This document shows, one piece after another, positions 10,318-21,829 of a DNA stretch of 64,000 nucleotides. The DNA lies in assembly GCA_021521415.1 (NCBI GenBank), contig JAIQDT010005461.1:62001-126000 (forward strand). The letters are read 5' to 3'. The stretch's first letter is position 1. Each line of letters begins with the position of its first letter. The position numbers and the translations under genes were made by a program. Source of the stretch: Bidens hawaiensis. Its lineage: Eukaryota; Streptophyta; Magnoliopsida; Asterales; Asteraceae. The notes under the pieces were generated by a model. It was not told where the DNA came from, ran no database searches, and worked only from the letters and a program-made list of their open reading frames with translations.

Positions 10318-11605
10318 GAATCAACTAACCCAAAAGCGGTAAACACATTAGCATTTAAGCATGTAAGCATATAACACCAAATCGAGCATTTATTTAAGTA
10401 AAGTATACAATAAAGATTGTGGTTTAAGACTCAAGTATAAAACATTTAGTTTGAATACCTATGCAATATCACCCCCAAAACGAAAGATGGAAAACGGGGA
10501 ATGAAAGTACTCACGTTCAAGTAATAAACTTGATCGGTAAAATAACGAGTAACCGAAAGGATGTGGGTTAACGAGCAAAGCCTAGATGAAAGGAAGTCTT
10601 GTATTAGAAAGGTTGTCTAGGAAGTCTTCAACTAAAATAAATGATAAGAACTTCAAACAATTAAAAGTTTAATGTTTAAAATGTAAATATTTAAGGAATT
10701 ATAATACTATTCTTTTAAAAATATAAGTTTGCTCGAAATCGGGTTAAAGTATCTAGCCCTTAATATTTACATAACTTAGTTAAGTAATAAGGTGGGTAAA
10801 AATTCAAGAATGCAAGTCCCTTTATAATAGATACTAAAACGGGTTTTAACAAGTGTTCGGGTTGTTAGTTCGGGTCTTAATAATTGGTCAAACCCAAAGT
10901 AAACTTTCCAAAATAATGAATGTTATGAGATGTCTCAATAAAATTTAAGAAGACTTAACCGTGTATGTAGTTCTATTATTTTAGAACTAACAATGTCCGT
11001 TAAGCCGGTGTTCGGTTTTGTAGGTCCAAACTTTGTTAAAGGATCAAGTTGGATTCAACATTCCAAGTACTTTAAGAAAATAATTAAAATCAGTTTATAA
11101 AGTATTTTTAAAGAAATATACAACTCTTGATAGCTAGAAACACACTTGTGTGTCTTAAGCGAGTGAAATCGGTTTAGTTCGGTTTCCATCTCGAAATAAG
11201 ATAAAGAATGGTTACTGCATGCCCAAACATCAAAGAACTTGTATAATAATTTATAAATGATGATATTTAAGTTTTACATTCAAAAACTCAACAATAAAGT
11301 CTTTAAACAAAGTTCGGTTTTCGATTCGGATCTTGTTTCGGATTAAGACCGAGGTTAGATTCTACAAACCCATAACCATGGAACTCATAAAAATGATTTT
11401 TGAAACTTAAATCTAACATAAAACATGTTTATACAATTATTTAACAAAACTAGTAAACAAAGTTTTGTTTACGGTTTAGAGCTATTTACGGTTAAACCGT
11501 GGCTAGTCTCTACAGACTACAAACCCATAACCATAGAACTTCATAAATATGATATACAAACTAAAATGAGCAGAAGTTAAGCATGGTTAGTAAGCATAAA
11601 CAAGG

Positions 11606-11613
11606 TATATAAT

Positions 11614-11659
<46 letters not shown>
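11606..11659. repeat. (AT)n microsatellite
   Basis: A long AT dinucleotide tract with one phase change in the middle. It is self-complementary and prone to instability. Confidence 0.95.
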
Positions 11660-12039
11660 CAAGGACTACGTGAGTCCTCCATGAAGCCTTACCTTACGAG
11701 GCCCGACAGTCAACCGACCAAGACCGAAGTAGTGACCACCAAAAGAAACAAGGAAAGTATATTATATATATATGTTGTGCCATAATATTAATTATAATAT
11801 GCGACCTTTAAGTTTTAGTTTGAGGGCAGGAAATATTGAACACAAACCTCCATACTCCATATTATATGATATATATTCTCAAGTTCTCAGACTCCATAAT
11901 CTCCAAAAATCGTAAGTAGTGGCATACTCCATATTCAATAATATTTTCAATTCTCATAATCTCATTATCAATATCCTATTATTCATCAATCATCACTTCA
12001 TCATAATCAATTTATTAGGGCTTCTCAAGACACAACACA

Positions 12040-12314
12040 AGGAGCATCTTCTACAAGTAATGTTCCACTAGATGAACCAGAGTTTGAAAACGAAATGATT
12101 ATTTGATAAATGTTAATTAATTATCTATGGTTGATGTAGTTTTTTTTTTTGGATTTGCACTTTATATCAATATAAATCTATTTTGGACTTTTTTAATATA
12201 TTTGTATTTATTTTATATTTTTTTGGGCCGTACCGTTGTCGTACCCGTATACCGTTTCCTGTACCCGTAACGTCTCCGTTCCATGCCCCGTACTCGTTCC
12301 CGTGCTACTTAGAT
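12040..12314 (+). mobile_element. Possible 3' end of a hAT-like transposon
   Basis: The short frame ending DEPEFENEMII and a stop at about 12103 looks like an acidic transposase C-terminus. It is followed by a T-rich stretch and a terminal zone of repeated cgtacccgt/ccgtttcc motifs at 12230-12305, as in subterminal repeats of hAT elements. It abuts the truncated W1 LTR. I could not find the other terminus or a target duplication, so this is a weak call. Confidence 0.3.
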
Positions 12315-12463
12315 AGGGATAACAACCAACAAGGCCGGCCCAAACAACAAAATCCCACGAGAACACATAAGTGTTCTCGGTTTACATACGCACCCAAAAA
12401 CCCAAGCCCAAATAACTAGAACTAAGTATAAATCAAGCTCAAACCACAAAACTAGGCCCAACA
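12315..12463 (-). repeat. W1 3' LTR, truncated (U3 part only)
   Basis: This matches the right-hand 149 bases of the 48038-48417 LTR (tagggataacaaccaacaag through taggcccaaca). It stops at the position of the LTR's TATATATAG box; the remaining about 230 bases are missing and replaced by hAT-like sequence. The LTR hairpin copy (48311-48334) is present here at about 12358-12380 with one base lost from its left arm. Confidence 0.85.
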
Positions 12464-12476
12464 ATCTCCCCCTTGG
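12464..12476 (-). promoter_or_regulatory. Polypurine tract of W1
   Basis: On the minus strand CCAAGGGGGAGAT lies immediately before the LTR start TGTTGGGCC. This is the expected plus-strand primer position and composition for a Sirevirus-type copia element. Confidence 0.8.
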
Positions 12477-12491
12477 TTTGTAGCTTTATCT

Positions 12492-13396
12492 TTACTCTTC
12501 CTCCATGTAATCAATATCTGCATCCTTCAACCCTCCAGCCCAAAACTTGTTATTGATGATAGACGCCACCATGCTTGTGTATTCTTTGGCGGCAGTTTCA
12601 AAAATACCATCAGCAACAATTTGAAACGTGCTGAGCGTCTTGACATCCTTCTCATGGAGTTTCAACGGATCTTTAGGGTCAACAAAACGATATTGACCTT
12701 TCCCTTTTTGTAGTTTGATAACAGCTGTGGCAGTAAAGGGATCATAGAACCAGAATCTCATATTATCTAACGTACCATCGGGAATGGCATTTGGTACAGG
12801 AATGTAAGTAGCTTTCTTTGTGGGAGGCCACATCACATTCACCATTGTTTTTCCTGTTCTCGGATCTTGAACGCCTTTAGCTTTCTTCAAAAATGACTCG
12901 GCAGTCTCAATATTTGGGAAGCCTCGATCAACTTGTCTTTTCAAAAATTCCCAAAAATCTGTGCCCCGCTTGTCATTTGATGGATTAGTAAATGGAGCAT
13001 TAATTAAATCACTCAAATCAACTTTAGTCCAAGAACCAAAGTCTTTCATCTTTTTATAGTACTCCATTGTTCCCGACATTCTCTTAACCCACCACATACT
13101 CTTATCTGCGTCGAAACCCCAGGATAAAACTCCAGATCGATCACCGTATTTGTCAGAGAACCCCTTTTGAAGCGTAACAACATATCTCTCTGGGTGATCT
13201 AAAGACACAACATTCTGATCTGATTTCTTCATTACCAGCAATTTCTTCTTTCCCTTTTCAAGTAGTTTCTTCTTAATTCTGTCAGATTTTTCTTTTGTCA
13301 TAGATGGTTCATTCAAGTACTGGTTTAGAGACTCTGATTCTTCTTGTAGACTGACACCAGTGTTATCATCTGGATGAACATTAGAATCTTTTTTTT
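12492..13396 (-). CDS. W1 3' ORF, C-terminal part (-1 frame)
   Basis: The frame runs from the A8 run at 13389-13396 to a stop at 12492. The first Met is at 13316, giving 274 residues from there. It starts with a Lys-rich stretch (KEKSDRIKKKLLEKGKKK). A globular domain follows, with WWVKR near residue 75 and RFWFYDPFTATAV near residue 188, then an RFVDPKD segment and an acidic end. The segment NMRFWFYDPFTATAV aligns with DLKWWYVDCQTAEAV of the X/Y 3' ORF, so the domain is shared between element families. I know no biochemical function for it. Position after pol is that of the 'env-like' ORF of Sireviruses, but I see no signal peptide or membrane segment. It is probably translated only by -1 frameshifting from the upstream part. 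Confidence 0.6.
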
Positions 13397-15109
13397 ATCA
13401 GCAGTGGGAGTTTGATATGCCATATCTTCATTACATTTGAACTCATCTCCAAACTTCTGAACTAGCTTTTGTTGGAGATCGAGATACATAGTTGTTAAAC
13501 CTCCCATGCCGGACTGCAACTCTTTAATCTTGGAGTCTTTATCCGAGTTGCTAGCCTCAAGTTCCTGGATACGGACATCTTTAATCACTAAATCCTGCTC
13601 GAGTTCAAAAACTCGACGTTGTAGCGCCTGAACATCCACAGGAGCATTCTCAAGAACCACTCCTTTTCCCTTGTTCTGAAGATAGTTTTCCTGCATAGCA
13701 AGAATTTGAGCAACCTTTTCGGAAACACCAGAACTTGACTGACCTTGATCAAATTGACCGGATGACCCAGAGGGAATATTTGCAGTATCAGTGTGTGGAA
13801 TCTCTGTTTCAAAATCGAAATCATCACCGAAATCACTGGACAGCATCTCCATAAATGTTGGCTCAGTAGTAGATGCAACTGGTTCAGTTTGCGATTCTGG
13901 AGCATGTGATTCTGGTTGATTGGTGTTTTGTTGAGAGTTGGTGGTTGATTCTGGTGCTGGTGCGAGTGTTGGTGTTGGTGTAGCTTTGGTTGTTTCGACC
14001 TCACTGACCAACTCGCTTGATCTCGAATCATCCCTTTTTCGTTTGCGATGGATGAGATCAACAGTTGGCTCTTCAATATAATCTTCCTTATTATTTTCAG
14101 TAACTGCCTGAGGAGTCTTCAGAGCGGTTGACTGAAATAGGACTTTAGCAGCTTCGAGGGCTCTCAATTTTTCATCATCTGTAAGAGTACTTGGCTGACG
14201 GTGCTCTTCTTCATCTTCCTCATCATCGGAGATCTCAAATGTAGCAGCACGTGGTTGAGCGGGCACCACTTGTTCGTCAGCAACCTGAGCTATGACAGGC
14301 TCAGCTTAGGTCTCAGCAAAATTACCAAATTTTTCCAGAGGTTTTAATCCCCTATAAACCACTTTGGCTCCTTTTCTTGACTGCTTCATTAGCCCAAAGG
14401 AATTGGGTCCCATAGACTTCATATCCAAGGTCTCAACAGATTTAACCAAGTCGGTGTAGTGAGAATCAAAAATCATCTGTAAAAACCTTGGATACATCAA
14501 GAACATCTCCTTCTTCTTTGCCCTTAGATTGCTCATCATTTCATTGAAAACGAATTTGGAGTAGTTGTAATTCCAACCCATGATCAGAGCAGCAACGGCA
14601 GACATTTGGGTGTGACTGATTTCATCTGAACCCCCCTTTCTTCCCGAGATACATGTGAAGAACGTGTGCAATAGGTATCTCCAGTAAGGGTGAAACAATT
14701 TCTTGATTGCCGGTGGATAAGTGCCTTCATACCCCATTCTTGTAATAACTTCAGTAACTTCAGCTGCAGAGTACTCTGTTGGATAATCAGGTTGATCCCC
14801 AAACAAAAGTACTTCTCTGATAATGGCTTCAGTAACAGTAACTGGCTTCGTCTGTATTTTGGAGTCGATTGAAATAACTCCATCTGCTCCTTGTGAATTG
14901 ATCTTTGCATTCTTCCATAAATCAGTAACCATCTCCTTGCAAATGACAGGATTCTCACGAAGAGCATGAGAGATCCTGCAAGTATTTAGTCCAACAATCA
15001 TCGACTTGAACTCCTTATGAGCCAATGGTGGATCATACAGGTGACCAGCTATATTATGAGTATCTACAAACTTTAACGGGTTTTGATCAGCCATATCTGC
15101 GCCAAACAT
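13325..15109 (-). pseudogene. W1 3' ORF, N-terminal and coiled-coil part (copy A)
   Basis: It starts MFGADMADQNPLKFV. The N-terminal domain (about residues 1-265) contains FKSMIVGLNTCRISHAL, HPYWRYLLHTFF and MYPRFLQMIFD. It is a type I recall from many Asteraceae retroelement ORFs, without known function. Next come an acidic linker (SDDEEDEEEH), a Gln/Pro/Thr-rich region and a coiled coil (LQRRVFELEQDLVIKDVRIQ). A private GAA-to-TAA stop at about 14308 breaks this copy. The frame ends at 13325, just past the A-AAA-AAG heptamer, where the C-terminal part opens in the -1 frame. Sequence beyond 13485 rightwards belongs to the duplicated fragment. I see no transmembrane helix. Confidence 0.7.
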
Positions 15110-15255
15110 ATCAAGTTAGATATCAACTAGATTGGCTTAATAGTGTTGAACAATTTTTATGAAAGTTTTCTTTGGGCCTAGATTAGGTTAAGGCCCCAAA
15201 TCTCCTATTGGAACTAAGAGAAAATATTTTACAGCCCAAGTTCACAGCCTGGAAT

Positions 15256-15680
15256 CCCTGCACGGGATATCTCGATCTACACAGGTGCGGAATCCCTGCG
15301 TAGGTTGTTACGAGCGTAGAACACGAATCAAACAAACACACGATACGAATAAACGAACACACGTTATATTATAACCGAAACACGTGATATAATCACTGAA
15401 TACAGACTCAATACTCTCAGGTTCTCACGTCTCTCGACTCACACACGTCTGTATACGATTACCTTCAACAACTCTAAACAAGCCGTGACCTAGCGTATAA
15501 ATACACGACAACTTCGCCTGATATGTTCAGGCGAAGTTGTTGCTAACTTCGCTTGACTAACAAGTTCGCCTGATAAGCGAACTTGTCAGTAACTTCGCTT
15601 AAACATAAGCAAAACACAATTAACATTACAGACTGGATTACAGACACTAGACTATGAACTACTGACATTATGCACCAACA
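15256..15680 (-). repeat. X 3' LTR (left end truncated)
   Basis: 425 bases ending (minus-strand start) in TGTTGGTGCATAATGTC. The opposite end lacks the terminal TACCTACA found in the 5' LTR. Near the middle is a perfect hairpin, CAACTTCGCC ... GGCGAAGTTG (about 15509-15541), and a second, ACAAGTTCGC ... GCGAACTTGT (about 15559-15586). Confidence 0.9.
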
Positions 15681-15693
15681 GACTCCCCCTTGG
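15681..15693 (-). promoter_or_regulatory. Polypurine tract of X
   Basis: On the minus strand CCAAGGGGGAGTC directly precedes the LTR start TGTTGG. Same core as in W1 and Y. Confidence 0.8.
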
Positions 15694-15737
15694 CAGTAGC
15701 TTCATATCTTTATCTTTAAGCACTTGTCTTGTAATCT

Positions 15738-17066
15738 TCATGCATGCACTCCCTCTCTTACACAGACCGTGACTACTCGCTGATATTTCCTCGCTTCGCC
15801 TTTCCAAGCAGGAATATAGAATATCTTCTTCTCGTTTAACACCTGCAGATCAGCTTTAGATAAATTAACAAGATGCATCGGATCATACACTCTTAGCACT
15901 TCTTGTTCGTCTTCGTCTTCCATCACGGCTTCAGCAGTCTGGCAATCCACATACCACCATTTCAGATCTTTCAGCACATCTTGAGGCATAGTCTTCATTA
16001 GAACCTCTTTCAAACACCGAATCGGCTTATATTTCATCACCATCCAAGGTTTGCCATCTGCTCTCATTCCTCTTTCAGTATCTTCAACTAATTTCCCTTT
16101 CTGTGGTTTTAACAACTCAAACTTTTTCTCTTAAATACTTTCTTTCCATACTATCTTCCCAATAACTCTGGCCATATTATCATCACTTCTATTAATCAAC
16201 CCCAGTCTGGCCAAATCCTTTACCTCACACTCAGGTAAGGTATTTAGAGATCTCAACGTCCTCTTAAAGTATTGGATCCCATCATATCTTTTCACCACGA
16301 ACACTTTTAGCTGTTCATCATATAACTAACAGATAATGCCTTTCTTTGACTCAGCGTACCCTTTAATATTATAACTTTTCTTGAACATTGTAGGTACCAC
16401 TGGCTTCTTCGTTTTGATAAACCAATGAGCATAGCCTTCCTTCCATCTAGGCTCCTCCTCCCATTCTGTATCATCAACTACTGTATCTTCACATACATTC
16501 AACTTCTCAACGGTTGGAAGCTCGTGTTCAACATTCTCCTCTACAATTTCACCTTCTTCAACATCATCTTCTATCACTATCTGTGCACCAATCTTCTCAA
16601 TTTCTTCTAATATCATCCACACATCATCAACATCTAACATATCATCATCCAACTCCTTCAAGGCATCGATCACATCATCTCCCATCTCCTCGTTATCTAC
16701 CATCACCACCTCATCACCACCAGAACCGCCAGCTGCACCTGCAGACTCCCCCTGAGCTGTGGTTGTCCCAAGAGCTTGAGTAGTTCTTGGCAACTCACCA
16801 CCTGCACCTTTCAATGCATTGGGATCATCGTCTCTATCATTCTTCTTCTTTGTCCTGAGCTCGTCGCCTTTACAGCTCGTCTCCCCCTGAGATGCCAAGA
16901 ACTCCTTCATAGCATCTATAATTTTTCCATGTTCAACCAGGAGGGACGACTGAAGTTGTGGATAACTTCGCCTATCAGGCGAAGTTATGCAGAACTTCGC
17001 TGAAATTAAAAATTTTTCAAAACAAACCCCATAATTTGAACAATTTGCAACTAAGTTAGAAAACAT
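15738..17066 (-). pseudogene. X 3' ORF (acidic protein with shared C-terminal domain)
   Basis: The first part (17066-16326) carries AKFCITSPDRRSYPQLQ, translated from the AACTTCGC motif copies, then MKEFLASQGETS. A long Glu/Asp-rich region follows (DDDMLDVDD, EEGEIVEE). The C-terminal domain contains KVFVVKRYDGIQYFKR, DLKWWYVDCQTAEAV and LRVYDPMHL. In X the frame is broken by TGG-to-TAG at 16323-16325 and again near 16130, whereas Y is open at both places. The last part is 16115-15738. It lacks the large N-terminal domain of the W 3' ORF but shares its C-terminal domain. The natural start may be MKEFLASQ rather than the Met at 17066. Function unknown. Confidence 0.65.
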
Positions 17067-18342
17067 CCTTTAAAGCGTTAAATGAAACGATCAAGACCAA
17101 GTAACCAGGTATAAAATCAAACAATTACAAAAGTAACAAAAATTTGAAAAATTAAAGTACACGGGATCAAATTTCAGTCTTGACAGGGACTACTACGTTT
17201 TAGAAAAGATCCGAACAGGAATCATACTAACTACGTGACTGTCACATAGATCCGTGTTTAGCTGTATTATGACATAAAGAAACAGGTTGTAAGCAGGTAA
17301 ATAACTTAAGATGGTTTTCATCGTTTCTGTGATACGAGTTAAGTTCAATTAAGCTCAAAAATTAAGTGGGCAACAACTCAGAGATTATGATGCTTCCTAT
17401 CTATTCTCAAAGCGTATTTGGCTTTCCCCAAGTCACCCCGAATTGACTTCAATCCATAGTGTCTGATTAAGTTTGTAAGTACTCTTCATCTGCTTCCCGT
17501 TCTCTTTCTTACTCCATGATTGAGAAGTCTTGACATTGTCAGCTCTAGAATGTTTCAATAACTCATAAGGTTTTTTTTTTTTTTTTTATTTTACGATAAA
17601 CATTTACATAGACTTCAGATTAGTAAACAACTGCAAGTCCCGAATCTGGATCACTGCAGTTTCTTCACACACTATCTTTACGGGAATCAGAACACTTACG
17701 GGCTCGTGTATGACTGGGTAATCGCTTTTCTGCCTATCATTCGGAAAGATATATATGAAGACATGCAAAACTCTTAAGGAGTTTCCACGTAAAATCGAGT
17801 AGATTTAGTTTGTATCACATCTACTTTTACGCACCATAAAAAGCTACCATGACATACAATGACTGTTCTAAAGCCTTTTAAGCCTAATAACTTCACTAGT
17901 TAAGCACACAGAATCAGTAAATCTATCATTTTCCAAGGTTGGACCAATTTTCTGTTAAACATAGTAAAGTAACTTCTTACGAAGTAGTATACTTGAAAAA
18001 TAATTTCATTTCCCTAAAAAAAATTTTTGACTTCAATCGCCCCGATCAGTTCAAAGTCTTCAGGTAAACGGTTATCCTGCGAATCCAATGGATTAGCTGG
18101 ACCGACCACATACAAGTATGTGTCCTTCTAACTAAGTATGATCGACTAATTTTCAGCGAAAGAATAAAAACACATCATAAACCGCCCCGGTCACATTCAG
18201 TCATCTGGTTAATGGCAACCCTCAAACTCTACAAGTAGAAAATGAGGACCATACATATCCGAGGATATGTCCTTCAAACTGAGGTAACCGACATAATTTT
18301 AAGCGATAGTGACATTTTTTTTTATATGCACAAAAAGCATGG
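17067..18342 (-). other. X noncoding block between pol and 3' ORF
   Basis: No coding frame. It is conserved with the block at the same place in W1 (39597-40805), although the two families' proteins are well diverged. Shared phrases include ggatcaaatttcag, gaaaagatccgaaca, ctggctttcccca-like stretches and atgactgggtaat. It contains a T run at 17570-17587 and, near its pol end, two twin-hairpin modules. A 20-base stretch (17635-17654, aagtcccgaatctggatcac) equals the end of the W LTR. Confidence 0.7.
18043..18300 (-). other. Tandem twin-hairpin noncoding module (X copy)
   Basis: Two related units of about 120 bp, each beginning near gccccgrtca and ending near cgac..aattttaagcga. Each holds two hairpins. 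Unit a has AATCC-AAT-GGATT (18082-18094) and CACATAC-AA-GTATGTG (18107-18122). Unit b has TCTAC-AA-GTAGA (18228-18239) and ACATATCC-GA-GGATATGT (18253-18270). Stem sequences differ but pairing is kept. Likely acts as RNA in the minus-strand transcript. Role unknown. Confidence 0.6.
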
Positions 18343-21300
18343 TTACTCGGGATTGATCATCCCATTCAACTCAACAAGGTTTTGAAATCTTGATTTTTCA
18401 AACGCTTTAGTATATAAATCAGCGAAATTATCAAGCGTATCCACCTTTTCAAGCACAATCAGTTTCTTCTCAGCACAATCCCATATAAAATGATGACGTA
18501 TGTCAATATGTTTAGTTTTACTGTGCTTTACGGGATTATAGTTACTGAGATCGCAGCAGTGTTATCAATACAAATTGGAGTAAGTGAGAAATTCATACCA
18601 TAGTCGCGTAACTGTTGTTGAATCCACAGAACCTGGGAGCAGCAGTTGGATGCTGCCATGTATTCTGCCTCATATGTTGAAATGGCGACTGATGTCTGCT
18701 TCTTGCATTGCCAGGACACTAATCTGCCTCCTAGAAACTGACATCCTCCAGTAGGTGACTTCCGACTCTGATTGCACCCTCCATAATCAGAATCTGTGTA
18801 AGCGACTAGCTCCAAGTCTCCTCCTCTCGGGTACCACAACCCCAGCTTCGACTTGCCCTTGAGATACCGCAGTATCCTCTTCGCACCCTTCAAATGAGAT
18901 TCTTTTGGGTTTGCCTGAAAGCGTGCACAAAGACAAACAGCAAACATTATATCAGGCCTAGAAGCAGTTAAGTACATTAAAGAACCTATAATAGCCCGAT
19001 ATTGGGTTGGGTCCACGTCTGCATCGTTATCTGAATCAGCACCCAATTTGTGATTGACGCAGACTGGAGTTTCATATGGAGTGCTATCCTCCATGTTGAA
19101 GCATTTGAGAACATCATGGACATACTTCGTCTGATGAATGAACATCCCGTCTTTCTTCTGATCAACCTGCAATCCTAAAAAGAAAGTTAGTTCACCCATA
19201 GCACTCATTTCAAACCTTTTCTTCATGACGGCCTCAAACTCCTGACACATGGAGACTTTTGATGCAGCAAAGATAATGTCATCCACGTAGACTTGCACCA
19301 GCAGGAAGTCGCTTCCTTCTCTCTTGAAGAACAACGTGCTATCTATCTTCCCTCTTTCAAACCCATTTTCAAGCAAGTAATCTGATAAGGTTGAGTACCA
19401 GGCACGAGGTGCCTAATGTAGTCCATACAACGCCTTGCTTAACTTGTACACGTGGTCTGGAAAGTCTGGGTCAGGAAAACCCGGAGGTTGCTCAACATAC
19501 ACAACCTCATCAACTTTCCCATTTAGGAACGCACTTTTCACGTCTAACTGAAATACCTTCATCTTCTTATAAGCAGCAAATGCCAAAAACAATCTAATGG
19601 CTTCCAATCTTGCCACAGGAGCGAACACTTCATTATAATCAATCCCCTCTTGTTGATTAAAACCTTTAACGACTAGCCTCGCCTTGTTTCTTATAATAAT
19701 CCCTTTCTCATCTCTCTTGCACTTAAAAACCCATTTTGTGCCTATCGCATGCACATTCTTTGGTTTTTCAACCAAAGTCCAAACTTCCATTTTCTTGAAT
19801 TGAGCCAGCTCTTCTTGCATGGCTTCGACCCACGAGCTGTCCTTTAGAGCCATTTGATAATTCTTTGGTTCAATCTGGCTGATAAAGCAGGTGTACAAGC
19901 ATTCGTTGATTATGCATGTCTCCTTAATGCTTGTGTAAACACAGGTGTGCTCATTCAAGCTACGTCTTGTTTGTACACCGGAGGACACATCACCAATCAC
20001 ATTCTCCAAAGGGTGATCTTTATGAATTCTCGTGGTCGGAACCGAACCGACATGCAAATTGTCATCCAAGTTAGAAGAGAGCTCGTCAATGGTTGTTCCT
20101 TGCTGAGAGTGAAACGGATTGAAAAATTCTTCTTCAGGAGAGGCAGCAGGGGTATCGATAGCATTTAATGAGGAAGGTTGACATTTATCAAACAGCTGTC
20201 TTTGCACTAGATTTTCTTCCTCATCAAGGATCATCTTCGTAGCAACTCTTTCTTCTACTTCTGCACTATCCAAATAAGGTATGTTAAAAGACTTAAAAAG
20301 TCTATCATAGTCGAAAAACTCAGCAGGTCCGTTGCTTGGTTTTGGCGGTTTGTAACTTGTGATATCGGTGTTACACACCACCTCAACCTTGCCGGTCGAT
20401 GTATTAAAGACACGTCTGTTGGGAGTCCCAACAACATAACCGACTAAGATTCCTTCATCGGCTACTTCACCAAATTTAGAATTTGTCTTTAAAATCGAAC
20501 AAGGGGACCCGAATGGTTCAAGACCACTCAAGTTGGGCTTCCTCCCATGCATAAGCTCATAACACGTTTTATTAAGTCTTTTAACAGTCAAGACTCTATT
20601 CAGGATATAACAGGCTGTAGCAACAGCTTCAGCCCAGAACACCACAGGAAGCTTCAAATCAGCCAGCATAGTTCTGGCTCCTTCAATTAACGTTCTATTC
20701 TTCCTCTCAGCCACTCCATTCTGTTGCGGAGTATACGGAGCGCTGTACTAGTGCTCAATCCCTTTCTGAAGGCAGAAGATCTCCATTTCATAATTCTTGA
20801 ACTCCGTTCCATTGCCACTCCTGATGAACTTAACCCTTTTATCCATAACGTTCTCAACTTTGGTAATCAAATTCTTCACCATCTGAGCCGTTTCATCTTT
20901 TGATTTCAGGAAATATACCCACGAATATCGTGAGTAATCATCAGTGATCACCAAGCAATAAGAAGTACCTCCTAGACTTTTTGCATTCACGGGACCGAAG
21001 AGATCCGTGTGAAGCAATTCTAGAGTACTGACAATAGAATTGACCTTCTTGGTGTGATGGGATTTCTTGTGCTACTTTCCCTTCTTGCACGCTAGACATT
21101 TGTCTTCAAATTTGAAACTTTTCAAGGGAACGCCCAGCACAAGTCCATTCTTGACAATGTGGTTCATCTTCCGAAGATGAATGTGCCCCATTCTCCTATG
21201 CCACAATTCGGACTCCGATTCGCTCGCTTTTGTCATAAGGCATGATTCTTCCGTGGCCATTTCAGTCGACCTCATATCCATAATATACGTATTCCTCTCA

Positions 21301-21650
21301 CGTGGAGCCTTCATCACAATCCACTCCTCTGGTATCTGAAAACCAGGATGCAACACAATCGCCTCATTCTTTGTAAAATGTACAGTGTACTCCTTATCAC
21401 AGATCTGCGACACACTCAGCAGATTGTGCTTCAATTCTTCGACAAAGTTTACTTTCTCTAGAGTCATCTTTCCATTAGACACCGTTCCCATTCCTGTAAT
21501 CTTGCCTCCACTTTCTCCAGCAAAGCTCACTCTCCCTCCTTGAACAGGTTTCAAATCGTGTAACAAGATTTTGTTACCCGTCATGTGCCGGGAACAGCCG
21601 CTATCCACAACCCAAAGATTATTGGCAGCCCTGTTCAACTGTTCCTGCAC
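18343..21650 (-). pseudogene. X pol: protease, integrase, RT, RNase H
   Basis: Protease motif WVVDSGCSRHMTG lies at the start (21650). The GAG pre-integrase/zinc part HRRMGHIHL ... CLACKKGK ends at a TAG (21072) shared with Y. Integrase has DLFGPV and TDDYSRYSW, but the second catalytic Asp is Gly (RSGNGTEF, codon at 20814-20816; Y keeps RSDNGTEF). A TAG at 20748-20750 is private to X. Integrase end and RT follow (20714-19413, WVFKCKRDEKG, QLDVKSAFLNG), then a shared TAG at 19413. RT active site YVDDIIFA is intact, as are the RNase H motifs AYTDSDYGG and EAEYMAAS. The last 62 codons (to 18343) are one frame away from the 19376-18528 frame, ending GMINPE. Several stops are TAG where CAG (Gln) is expected. 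Confidence 0.85.
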
Positions 21651-21829
21651 GATTAAAGCAAAAGATTAGAATCTAGGGACCCAAGACCAATTGGTCTTGG
21701 ATCTATACATCCCGAACTTTGGCTTTCCAAAGTTAGTCTCTGTATAATTCCTGTAAGTCCTATTAGTATACCTCCTTGTAGTTTGATTGTGAGGCCTTCC
21801 AAACCTTTGTGAATTGAAAGAATCATAAC

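Larger units (their letters stand above)
9800..12000 (-). mobile_element. Probable fragment of a gypsy-type LTR
   Basis: It starts at TGTCACACACCGACC with a GC-rich patch (ggcggcggaac), then becomes AT-rich. This resembles the TGTCACAGCCCGAC end of the solo LTR at 54244-57541. It also has a similar phrase about 650 bp in (tactcacgttcaa here, aactcacctctta there). It is therefore likely the 3' end of a minus-strand gypsy LTR. No internal coding region was seen. Degenerate repeats (two copies of aaacccataaccat at about 11368 and 11521) lie inside. The right boundary is unclear, as other debris starts somewhere after 11600. Confidence 0.4.

Noticed and set aside
12492..15109. Calling the W 3' ORF a true envelope gene
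   Set aside because: No signal peptide, transmembrane helix or cleavage site is visible; only the position matches.
16425..17003. Plus-strand ORFs over the X 3' ORF (and the same at 28132-28711)
   Set aside because: They are antisense shadows of the acidic 3' ORF; the His/Ser/Pro-rich composition comes from its Asp/Glu codons read backwards.
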